NCBI GenBank assembly: GCA_014773175.1 | Contig: VXCM01003304.1 | Span: 49,602-113,601 of the forward strand | Direction: 5' to 3' | Source: Lucifuga dentata | Taxonomy: Eukaryota; Chordata; Actinopteri; Ophidiiformes; Bythitidae | DNA: 64,000 bases | In this document: piece by piece, positions 37,909-54,403 of the stretch | Numbering within the stretch: position 1 is the first letter of the stretch | Layout: each line of letters opens with the position of its first letter | Made by a program: the position numbers and the translations under genes | Notes under the pieces: generated by a model | Told to the model about the DNA's origin: nothing | Database searches by the model: none | What the model saw: only the letters and a program-made list of their open reading frames with translations

Positions 37909-40900
37909 TTAATACCAGTAGGATCTTTGGTGCCTCCTGTTCTCCTGGATGCCCATTTTCTCCATGACCTCCTCCTCCAGTGTTTTCAGAGATGGTATGT
38001 AGGTTTTCTCTAGAGTGTCTTCTGGACTAGTATCTTTTGGACCATCTGTCAAAATCAATTTGTAAAAAAAAATAAAAGAAATATATAACACCAAAATACT
38101 TGATATGTTGTTGTTTATGCATGTGGTTTGCAGAAACACAACTTCAACAAGTTGAGTGATTAAAAAGCAAATATAGCCCTTTCAGACTAACAGTGCTCGC
38201 TCACTCACTCACACATACACACACAAACCTTTCCACTGTTGTGGAACAATGCCATCTCGCCGCTCCACAACAGGTTTAGGGATGATTCGTCCAGTCCTGA
38301 GGGACACCCGAACCTTCTCACCCTCCTCTGTGAATCTCCATTCCACCTCAGTGGGCTTCCTGAGGATCAAGATCAGCATGTCACAGCCAGTGTGTTGTAA
38401 AATTTCAAGATCATGTATATTTATAATGTACGGCAGTTTTTTTTTGACATTCAGAATGCGCTCTGACAATCATTATAACAAGCACTGTCAAGGAACCAGT
38501 ATGAGCTGCTGCAACTGTATAGTGATCCCATGCAGAAAAAAACCCAAAACCTTATAGAATTACAGTGTAATCTGATAAAACATAAATGCATTTGTCACCA
38601 GCAACTCTCATGAAATGAATTACTCTTTAAAAGGTAACTATTAGCTTGCTACTTTTCTCTGCTTGAGAATAGTCACATGTGACTTTTCATTGCATTTGTT
38701 TTCATAGTAACAGCAGAAGTCTCAGTTACAAATTCAGCTTCAGCTGTCCGGGTTTGAGAAATATGCAAAAGGCTAATTTTGACTGCCAACCTGTGGTTCA
38801 GGTCAAGGCCCTAAAGTGAAGCATATCAATAGCCACATTTTGAGCCTGTACTTTAGTAACATTTACCTGTCTGATGGGTCGACGAGGGCTACTTCACGGA
38901 CCAGAATGGGAGCCTCACTGGCAATATAGTTCCCACGGTAATCAGCAGTCTTTCCAATGTACCTGTAGTGCTGAAACAGGAAATGGTACTTAACTGTACC
39001 CAGTCTGCAAAGTTCTGCATGACACTATCTGACTCCCCCTGGTGGAGCTAAAAACAAACACATGGTGCATCAGAATGCTCCAACAGTCACTTCAAAGTTA
39101 ATGGCACTTGCTGGTGGAAAGTGAAATTTACTCTGATATTCTAACAAAAGTAATGAAGTGTAGTATCAAACTTAGTCAGTGGTGTGTGGCAGATAAATTA
39201 GATTAAAATCATAAACAAGTTAACTTGCTTATCTCTAAAGTTTAGCTATGCAAATACTGTATAGCAGAATGTAGATGAAACAATGATTGTATTAAGTACA
39301 TAAATTTCCATCCAGGAGAGTCAGCTGTACTTTATGTAACTGACTGGCAGCCATTGCCTTACCCAACAAATACTAGTGACATGTCCCATTAGTTTACTGA
39401 AGGAAAAACATGACTTCCTTACTGTGTTAAGTCCTTCCAGGATAACCCAGTTTCTGTGTCTGAAGACTTGGATCACTTTTCCTTGTTTCCCTTTGTCCTT
39501 CCCTTTGAGAATCTCAACCTGAGAAACATGAAAACAAAATCCATACAAAAAAAACTTCTTTGTTCGGTATGACATCTGGCAGTTATGAAAACTTTTATCA
39601 TTTCAATTTTCACCATATAAGTTTTACGGTGTTATGCAATAGATGATAATTTCAAGCACTATTTATTGCAGACATACAGCACATGACTTAATATATTTGC
39701 AGTCATCCTTACAACATAATCAACAGTAGTTTTATATTACTAGCATCTGTAATATAAAATATATTTTACAATTGCTGGGTAGAGCAGTCACATTTTATTC
39801 ACAAGTAAAAGCTGTAATTCCACATTGTATAAATATTTCATTAAAGATTAGTCAACTTCAAATTATACTTTGCTAAAAGTAAAAAAGTATAAACGTGCAA
39901 AATTAAAGTAAATCTCATTCACCAAAAGACTGGTGTTTATTAGGCTGTATTTTATGATTTTGTAATATTGATATGATTAATCATACAGTGAACACTTTCA
40001 TTTCTCTCTTTGAAGGCCTTCATGGCATAACAGAATTGTATGTGCTCACACAGTGATGGAAAGAAACAAGGGAGCTTTAGAGAAAAACTAAACCCCTGCC
40101 TGCTTTCACACCTCACCACACCTGGCCAATCATTGTAAACCATGTCACCGTCAGATTGCCTGTTTCAAAAAGTTTGAGATCTTGTAGGACCAAATTTGTA
40201 ACCCAGTCTCCGTGTGGTTGTGGGGAATGTTTCACGTTACTCCTCCCCCAGAATCCAAGACAAAGCGAAGGGTAGTTGGATCCATGTAGTGTAATTATAA
40301 TGTTTCAAGTCTGAACACTGATTTTCAATCGCATAAATAATTTTAATGACAAAATGCAACAATCTGATGGATGATTGCCAGGCACTGTAGTGCCTAGACT
40401 GCTATATCTTATGAAGATCAACTATAATCAAAAGCAGTGTGCAGACTTTTTTTTTTTTTTTTTATNTTTTTTTTTTTTTTTTTAACTTGTAATGACTTCT
40501 ACTTTGTCCAGCACCTCAGGGTCATTTAGATACCGCACTTTTCCTTCCATTTTTCAAGTATGTATACACACACTTAACCTGACTACAGTTGTCAGAGCTA
40601 TTCAGGATACACAGAAAGACTAAAATATAGTCATAAATTGATATGAGAATAAAATAACTAAATAGGCAAGGTATAAGAACATAAATAAACTATAAACAGC
40701 TAAATAAAAACAACTGTTTATGTATTGTGTATTGGTGTCGTTGTTTACTGCATGTACAAGCAATCTAAAGGTGGATGGGAGGGCTATATTGTTGGCTATA
40801 ATGTTGTACTGTTAAATTCGTCTTTTTCTGTCTTAAATGTCACTGTTGGTGGCTGAATGCAGTTGAACTGTAGTAAAAACAGTCTACGTGCCCTCCGTGT

Positions 40901-41093
40901 TTTTACCCACCGTGTCACCTCTGAGCACAGACCAGTCCTCCGCCGCTATGGGTTCTACAAACACCTTTCTCCGCTTCTTCCCCGGAGGATTGAGCCTCTT
41001 GGCAGCCACGGTCCAGGGCCTATTGGTGCCATAGCGGTAGTCTTTGGGCACAACAACCCTGGCCGCCATCGACAGGAGAGCTGTGAGCCTCAT
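37909..41093 (-). CDS. mrpl24: Mitochondrial large ribosomal subunit protein uL24m
   Basis: Structural protein of the mitochondrial 39S subunit, bound to 16S rRNA in the matrix. Coding exons: 41093-40911, 39518-39423, 38970-38867, 38359-38229, 38045-37909. The sum is 651 nt, 216 aa plus stop, the same length as human MRPL24. The N-terminus [20 protein letters not shown] suits a mitochondrial presequence. The KOW motif spans residues ~59-93 ([18 protein letters not shown], then [14 protein letters not shown]). Conserved [24 protein letters not shown] and GRIIPKP follow, and the C-terminus RRHQRSYWY matches the human YKKVYWY ending. The start is the first ATG after the acceptor at 41098. All junctions are GT/AG. 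Flanked by bcan and hdgf on the same strand. Confidence 0.97.
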
Positions 41094-41330
41094 TATTCTG
41101 CAAGCAGAACAGAAATGAACGCTCGTAGCTCAAGTCTCCAGTCTCCATTGAAAATAATGCTGTTACATTAGCCTAAGCTAACGTTAGCTTGCGTAGTAGT
41201 TACCTTAAGGGTACACCGGTTGGACAAGCTGTCTCCTTGGACAGAAAATGCTTGTCTTTACAAATTCCAACATTAAGTCATTGCTATGAGGTAGAAATAC
41301 TGAAACATAAGCTAACAAGAACATCTTACC

Positions 41331-41490
41331 TGTTTTCATGTCAATGTCACATGCATTCATGAAGGATCCTGACACTAGCACTACCATTATGTCGCAGCGC
41401 CATCTACAGGTCAGGAGGGCGATACCGTAGAGCGTAATGAGCGCATGCGCAGTCCCTGCCAGATAGGGACAAGCGCTAAGCAGCAAAATG
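41331..41490 (-). promoter_or_regulatory. mrpl24 5' region: NRF1 site, non-coding first exon and uORF
   Basis: A perfect NRF1-type motif GCGCATGCGCA lies at 41441-41451; NRF1 is the classical activator of nuclear genes for mitochondrial proteins. A strong donor (AAAACAG|gtaaga, exon end 41330) joins to the acceptor at 41098 (TTGCAG|AATA) just four bases before the start codon, so a leader exon is likely. A frame from 41486 runs across this junction and stops with TAA overlapping the mrpl24 ATG. The true transcription start is unknown. Confidence 0.6.
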
Positions 41491-42074
41491 GACTATTGTG
41501 CATTTAACCTGCAAGATCATACCAAAATGAATCGTTTATAAGAACATTGATGCAGTAGAGTCTTTGTTAGGGGCTGCGGGTGGTTAAAACTTTTTAACCT
41601 TAACATTACCCTGAACATTTTTATGCTTGCTCACATTTTATTGATTTCCTGTTTGAATTTAGGATGTGCAAGTCAATTCTCACACCATACTTCAGGGCCT
41701 GCTGTGTTGATCACAGCAATTCGTCAACATATTGGTTTGATTTACTATGTAACTAGGCTTCAGGCTGGGAGCACCCAGGAGGCTCATACAGAATTATATA
41801 CAAGCCACTGCCTGGGATATATTTATAACAGACATAAATACCACAAGAAACAAGGGTTCAGTTTCTGAAAACCTCCAATCTAACATGTAAGCATAATGAA
41901 GCAGTTGTTAATCGGTGAAACAGATGTATCAGCTGCAACACTCCATTTAGAAATCTATCATTCCAAAAAGAATTTTCAGTTGCAGTGAACACTTAACGGT
42001 TCCCCAGTAAACAAAATTTGCTTTATTATAAAAATAACCAAATTTAGAAAGAGTACCTTGGTATTTGTAGTTAA

Positions 42075-42199
42075 TCATAAGCTTGGTATTTACTGGCTTG
42101 GAAAGTTGTCATTTACCTTGAGTAAAGACAACGTGGNTCATAAGCTTGGTATTTACTGGCTTGGAAAGTTGTCATTTACCTTGAGTAAAGACAACGTGG
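42075..42199. repeat. 62-bp duplication around a single N (assembly scar)
   Basis: 42075-42136 and 42138-42199 are the same sequence separated by one N at 42137, the same type of unresolved contig overlap as at 7006. Confidence 0.92.
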
Positions 42200-42593
42200 A
42201 TTCAAAGGCATCACGATCTGCCAAAATAACGTATTTATACCCACACATATCCCATGACAAATTCATAGCTGTGTTACACAATACCAAAACTAGTTCATCT
42301 ATCAGCCCAAAGCCCCAAGCTGCACCAAGGAGCAAGTTACTTGTTACAAAAATGAGTGGCATGGGTTTGTTTATACAACTGTAACAATAGAATGAAAATG
42401 GAGATGTGGTATCCTGCATTAAAATTGATTTGTGAGATAGGGATTTTACATACCTGGTTTTTCAAGTTGTGTAAAAAGTCCCTGAAAAACCAAATTACCA
42501 GCTTTTACTAAAAAACATAGTAATCAGAAAAGATGGTTATATATTTTATGTATTTCCCAGACTGAGGAAGTGGTTAATGAGCAATTAACAAGG

Positions 42594-42810
42594 TTTATTG
42601 AATCTAATCAGGACAAATACACATTTTTTTAATCAACATATTTTTAAATGGACTGGCAACTACAATGGTAACATTAAGCAGTAGAAAGATGAGTGGCAGC
42701 TCCTGAAAGTAACAGAGAAAACCAAACCAAGAATTACACTTTAATACCAAATTATTCCCCTGGAATTTACTCCAGAAATGTACGAGGGGGAAATTAAACT
42801 CTTTACATTT

Positions 42811-42844
<34 letters not shown>

Positions 42845-44593
42845 TCACTGTTGTAGTGATAGCAGGGAAGGTCTAAATATTGTACATAAAATACCTGCAT
42901 GGGTAGGCAGCAGTCCTGCTTTATGTAAAATAATCTGGATTATTTTAATTTTTAAGGAATCAGCTTTTCCCACGGTTCAATGTTAAATGAACCAAATGTA
43001 CAGGAATATAAGAACGAAAAAGAAAGCAACAAATGTAAGATCTAAATAATGGTGACAGTAGGCTAAGCATGTCAAGAAGACTGTGAAGACTCATCAAAAA
43101 ACACACCATAGTGAAACTGAAATAACAGTAACACCACAAACTGAACATGTCTAAAAAAAAAACCCTGAATAACACTTATTTAAAAGATCAAAATTTTGCT
43201 CCAAACCCAGAATAATAAGACTATTTAGGCAGAACAGATTTATATTCCAGTTAAGAGGGTTTGAATATGAAACCAGTTGAAGATGTTATACTGTTTCTCA
43301 ATTTTAAAACCTTGCACCATAATTTCATTTTTCCAAAATCCCTATTTGTGCAGATTATACTGTATGTTGGTATTAACAATGTATGTCAGTGATACAATTA
43401 AGAATAGAGAAAGAATAATATTTGATTCAACCAATTACTAAATGCAATTAAGTCTTCTCCGTAATTACTGTACATCTCCTTTATCAAGCAATGGCAGCAC
43501 TGTGAGAGCTAAATATGAAATGGTAATACAATGAAATTGACAGCTGAGTAAATGGATTTCAGAGGGTTTGCCGGGTAATTACCCCAGAAAGAAACAGCAA
43601 ACAATAACTTTTATCATTCCCCCCCATTCACCTTGATCATTCCCCCCCGCTTCACCTTGATTTAAAACATTTTAAGACCCAGCACTGACACAACATTCAG
43701 GAATGTCTTTCTGCTTTCAGTAATGCACATCATCTAGAAAGTACAGAGGGGGAACTTGAAGTGAGGCTGTTTCAATACTAAAATAAAAATTCTTCTCAAA
43801 TGGGGCTTATATATTCAACAAATTGAAAAGATAAATAGGCCACACACAGGATCAGCTGAAATTAATTACACAATTTGGTCACCTCCAAATTTTGCACTAC
43901 AACAAAGCAAAACAACCTGTGCTGCATACAAACTTCCTATAATGAACTGAACAACACTTAAAGGTGGGATAAGTGTGACTCGTCATGTATCAGATCCATT
44001 ACATCAAGCTAAAAGGCTAAGAAACAAACTGAAGTGAGCAATGTCATGTATGAACTATACATACTGTATTAAAGCTCAGAGCATACTGGGAAAACTTGTT
44101 CTTTTTCACTACAATATCAGTTTTCAAAACCAACAAACAGGCGTACTTGTCAACAAAAACAAAACTGCTTTGTGGATTAAAGGTTTTTCTTTTCTCATAC
44201 CTCACCTACTTTATTATTATTATTTTTTTTAGCTATTATATATATTCAGTATTTGTCCCTCTAATCTGAAATTGTTTGACACCTAGCATTCCGAGTTTAT
44301 AATTATGTAATTGCACTTAGAAATAAAAAATATATACATACCAAAATCCCATTTATAAACGAGCCTTAAAGTGCTCACAGTAATTGTTTGAAATCAGATT
44401 AGCAAACTTTTGATTCTGGGATATATGATATCCCAAAATGGCAAATAAGGATTTGTTTGTCTCTCAATACAAACATTTAGGATTTAAAATTCTTCTATTA
44501 AAAGCTGAAATCTGGCATCCTGCAGGTCAACGTTTTGATGCTTATATTCCAGAGAGATGCATCTAAGGTTCCTGGTTTTCTTCTGAGTTGGTG
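42594..44593 (-). other. Probable long hdgf 3' UTR
   Basis: AT-rich, no other gene. Reverse-strand AATAAA hexamers lie at 44210-44215 (about 380 bases after the stop), 42594-42599 (about 2 kb) and 42022-42027. Alternative polyadenylation is possible. A-homopolymer of about 30 at 42812-42841 on the plus strand. Confidence 0.45.
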
Positions 44594-49585
<4,992 letters not shown>

Positions 49586-52575
49586 ATGTCTTTAGTAGCC
49601 TATGGGAGCAGTGACGAGAGTGATTCAGAGGAAACCACTGTCGCACCGGAGAGCGAACCTAAGGCAGAGCTCTTCTCACTCCTACCCGCTCCTGAAACGT
49701 CCGGATCATCGCTAGGTGGAAGCGATGGGCCAAGCAAAGAGTCCAAAGCAAACATTGAACCGTCGGACAGCACATCAAACGACGACCTAGATCCACAACC
49801 AACTAAAGGAGGCTTATTTTCCTGTCTGCCAAAGCCCAAGAAGCGAACAGAGCCTGTTAAAATCGCTGCACCACAGATCCAGAGACAGGATGTGAGAACT
49901 GAATTCATCTGCCTCTTCATTTTATTTTTTCAGTTACGTGCCTTGTAACCATGTAGTGATTTCAAAGTCTAATCTTCTAATCTACGAATTTCTTCTATAG
50001 TCAGATTCGGATGACGATGAACCTGCAAAGAAGAAATTACAATCTCAGGTAAGAATATGTACAATCGGGTGTGTGTTATCATTCATAATTACTCAATAAG
50101 TAGTTATATCTCAGTTAAAGTGTTATTCACACACACTAATACCTTGTTTTTAAACGAATTACCAAACAAAACTGGACTAAAACTTTGCACAGTTTGTACA
50201 CCTGACTGAACATTTCTTTGTCTTGCTATCCCAAATAATACATCCCAGCTGCCATTCTTGACCTTCTCTCAACCACATTATGATATTGTGCATGTGATGT
50301 TTGGTAACTATAAACAGAAATTTAGCATGCATCCAAAATGTTTGCATGCTAACAAGTATATTGTCAACAAAGCTGGGATGTAACAACTTGCAGGTATTGA
50401 TTCAGTTCTGCCATGTCCTAGCTTATGCCTTCTCTACCATTCTTTTAAGTGTCTCTATCAATAAAGCTAAAAAATATGGTGGAAAGAAAAAAAGTGGCAC
50501 AAATATATTATTTAATCTTACATGCCCAGGAGTGTAGCTTTCGTTTTTCATTCTACCCCTTTCTTATGTCTCCATGCCTCTTCCAGGGTGCAGGTGCAGG
50601 TACAGGTCTATTCTCCCTTCTACCACAACCCAAAAACCTGACAGTGAAGGAGACTGACAGACCCCTTATTCCTCACACACTCACTAAGCGCCAAGAACCC
50701 AAAGGGCCCAAACCAGGAACACCTGTCCAGGGTCTGCTTGGATCTAGTGCATCTCCCTCTGCTATCAAAGCCGCAGCAAAATCAGCTGCCCTGCAGTTAG
50801 CTAGACAAATAGCCACCGATGACCAGGATGAGGAGGATATTACTCCACAGAATTACTTTTCCCTCGATGACAACTCCCAGCCTGTAGTTACAGTGGTCCC
50901 AAGCTTAGACCCTGAGCCAGGAGCCCCTGCAGATCCTCTTTCTTTTGTACCTGCTGATGAGCTTGGCCAGTCAGATGCCCCTCTCGACTTTGGGGTGAAG
51001 CATGAGGCCGCTAATGCATGGGGAACTCAGTATCCTCAGTACCAGGAGACAGGCCCAGAGGCTTTCCCTCAGGTAACCATGCAGTAGTTTCTGTGTACAT
51101 ACACATCAGCAGAATACTTTTAGATTCAGGTTACATTGGTTGTACTAACATGTATGCAGTAATCATAACATGTATGTGTTTGGGTTAATGACCAAAATTA
51201 GGTCTATTAGCTATAGGCTTTGTAGTCTTGGCAACTGTGCATTACTGTACAACACAATCACCATGTACAATAAGTGCATTTTTTACATATTGTGGCAGGC
51301 ATTTTAGTGACATCCCAAAAATCCCCTTCTTTTGTAGGGATACTACAATGAGCCATACTACCAAGACCCTAACCCTGGATTGGCAGAGGCTGAAGAGCCT
51401 GGCTATTCTGCCATGATCGACGATGAAGCAGTAAGAAGCATGATTGATCTGTGTAATGATTAACATGCTGTCATAAGCACACTTAGAAGGCTTATTCTTG
51501 AAAACTGTCTAGTTATACTCTCTCTCTCTCTGTTTTTGTCGAGATGTCTTTTGTCTTTTTCATTCCTACAGTTTGTTTGACAGTAGACCATATGGAGCAG
51601 GCAGCAGAATAAAACACTCCATTAGAAAAGTCCTCCAGTTAGAAAATGTAACTGACACAAGCCTCTTCTTCCTGTACTGCAGTTCATGCGGCTGCAGGGA
51701 AAAAGGAACAGGGGCAAAGAGGAGGTGAAGTTTCTGGAGATCAAAGGTGATGACCAACTGAGTGGCACCCAGCAGTGGATGACCAAGAGCATGTCAGAGG
51801 AGAAGCAGAATCGCCAGTCCTTCAGCAAGGTGAACATTATTCAGTGAACAAAATTCTTACACTGGTGTGGTTTCTCCAAATTAAATTACTGTGCAAAGCA
51901 GATAGGCTTGCTGCCTATAGGGCTGTTCCAAATTCATATAATGGAAACCATCATCATATCATGGAAACCAAAATGTATAAGAAGTCTCATCATGTCACAA
52001 TTGTTTCACAAGAGTCTTCCATTTTGCATGGAACCAAAACATGTCTAATGCTTCTTCTGCACAGGCACACAAGTATGCTTATAGCACGGTCACATAATTA
52101 TAAAATTTCCATATAATGTATATTCATTTTTTGACTTTTTCCTTTTTTTTCTGTAGAAAAAAGGAGAACAACCTACAGGACAGCAGCGACGCAAACACCA
52201 GATAACATATCTCATTCACCAGGTTAGTGTTGCTTAAATATCTTTATCTTATACTTAAAAATTTAGCTTATTGGTGAACTTATATTTTAGTGGAGGTATA
52301 AGATATTCGTTGATATCTCCAAGATTCTCAACAGTTTGGTTTGGCTTGTCCCATTGTATTTCCAAATTACAGTACTTGAATTGAAATTTAATACAGTGCA
52401 ATTGCTCTTCTTCAAAACACAAAATCAAGCGTTCAATCTTACAAAGACTCCATAGAAATTTTATGTAATCATCTTCTTTCACTCGTAGGCTAAGGAACGT
52501 GAGCTGGAACTGAAGAACAGCTGGGCAGAAAACAAGATAACCCGTCGGCAGACTCAGGCTAAATATGGTTTCTAA
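49586..52575 (+). CDS. prcc: PRCC, proline-rich mitotic checkpoint control factor
   Basis: Nuclear protein linked to spliceosome components and the mitotic checkpoint; in man it is the fusion partner of TFE3 in papillary renal carcinoma. Coding exons: 49586-49891, 50001-50048, 50587-51072, 51338-51430, 51683-51829, 52157-52222, 52489-52575; 1,233 nt, 410 aa plus stop (human 491). Diagnostic blocks: MSLVAYGSSDESDSEE at the start, KPKKRTEPVKIAAP, LFSLLPQPKNLTVKET, SPSAIKAAAKSAALQ, EIKGDDQLSGTQQWMTKS, KKGEQPTGQQRRKHQITYLI and the C-terminus RRQTQAKYGF. The human proline-rich segment after the N-terminus is replaced by a shorter Ser/Asp-rich stretch, explaining the shorter length. All introns are GT/AG and in phase 0. 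The start has a good context (AACATGTCT). Confidence 0.97.
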
Positions 52576-53352
52576 AAGTTAGAATGCAGACACTTGGTGG
52601 CATGTAAAAAAGCTCACATCAGAGGTTATAGTAGAACTTTCCTCAGTTCTCAAGGAGGACCTTTCCTTTTATGAGGAAGATACCTTAATACACATTTCTC
52701 ATATCCTCCATCCAGTATTTGTGTTGAAGAATTCTATAGTTCTTTTGGTTGGCTGTTGGATGATCTTGTCCTAAAACAGTTACTTTACATTGAACTTTCA
52801 GTTTAGTTTCCACAAATAATTTTCCTTATTTTCATAGATGAGATTATATTTGCATTATCGTGTGACAGTGTTTTTAAGATACCTTTGGTCAGGCAGTGTA
52901 ACAGATAAAGTAACAGCACTATATACCATTATTAATATTTTCTTTTCAATGTGTATTCTGAGATCGTGTGATGGGAACATTGACGTATGACTCCTTTTGC
53001 AGATGAGACTGCCCTGAAAGTGGTCCTTTAAACAGGTTCTACAGGTTCTGTGTCTGGTAATCACACAAATATCAGCAAAATGTTGCTAATGAGAAACTCA
53101 TAAGACAGCTGTAGCATTGCATATTCATGGAATCAACATTACAAATTCAAAGATGATGGAAAAACATCTTGTGGTTACTCATGACTGTAATTAATGAAGC
53201 AATAGAGACTGGTAAAAGTTGTTTCTATTGATGTGGATATAACTAATTTAGCTCAAATTTTCTTTGTTTTTATATTTTCAGTTGTTCTTTAACATTGTAC
53301 ACTCTGCACATCTGTGAAACAGGGTACATGCCCTCAATGTATCTGAGTCCTA

Positions 53353-53373
53353 AATAAATTTTGAATGAATAAA
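53353..53373 (+). terminator. prcc polyadenylation signals
   Basis: Two AATAAA hexamers (53353-53358 and 53368-53373), 780-800 bases after the stop codon. The convergent mrpl9 transcript ends about 1 kb further on. Confidence 0.7.
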
Positions 53374-54336
53374 ATACCAGAGAACAAATTATGCATTTCA
53401 ATCTGAGTTGGTTCCTTAAATATACCCAGACCAGAGAACCACCTGATTGTCATATAAACTAACTTTACATCAGTGTTTCCTGAATGCACCCAACATGTAA
53501 TTTGCTCCCTAGCTCCCTTCGTTATTCTGAATTTCATGTGTTAATAGCAGGGAGGAAACAACTTTTCCATCAGTGTTAATTTGTCTGAATTAGGAATGCA
53601 ATTTCAAACTGAAGTCTTATTTTAGATAACTGAGAGAATGCTGCAAGTGTTTCTCTCTGCTGCTGCTCCACTTTTTGAGAAGCTCTACCTTTGAAAGTGA
53701 GCCAAAATATTGTTGTTAGGGGAAAATGCTATTAATAAATACTGCCATTCTTTCTGGCTATAGAGAATATTGCAGATTTATTTCTCTTTGAGATGTTCAG
53801 ATGAATCTTGTTTGCTTTCCCATCCTGCCTTGCAGCTTTTTAAATGTGTTTTTAGAAACACATTTAACCTCGATCATGTTTTCCTCTGGCAAAGCTGTGG
53901 GTGTCTCATGCTGTATTGTATTCTATTAGTTTTCCAACCTGACATTGAAATTAGGAAATAGAGTAGAAATGTGAGTGACATACCTGTCAGCAATACTGGG
54001 AAACACCTTTTTGTTTACCCTATGGTTGTCATGCATATTGCGGGGTAAATTTTGACTTGCTATGTTTGTCTGAATTCCATTGAGTGGTGTTGTTTTGGTA
54101 TCAGTGATGCGATACTACAATAGGTTAAACTGCAGTTTACATGAACTGTTCCTTGAAATATATTATCATTCCCCAACATCAAATTATATGTTGTTTGTAC
54201 GGAAAAGGAATCCTCACACAGGCCTTTTGTTCCACAGATGGAAGGTAAGACCCACACAGATGAACCATTTCTCCAACATCAAATCAAATGAAATCCTAAT
54301 ATTAATTACAGTGACAATTGTTCTTGTTTGTGCATA

Positions 54337-54342
54337 TTTAAT
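54337..54342 (-). terminator. Possible mrpl9 polyadenylation signal
   Basis: Reverse-strand ATTAAA 62 bases after the mrpl9 stop codon. It is the nearest usable hexamer seen. Confidence 0.4.
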
Positions 54343-54403
54343 TTGTAATACAGATAAAAATTCAGTATTGTAATTCTATGGACAGATACATTTCTCAAAT
54401 CCT

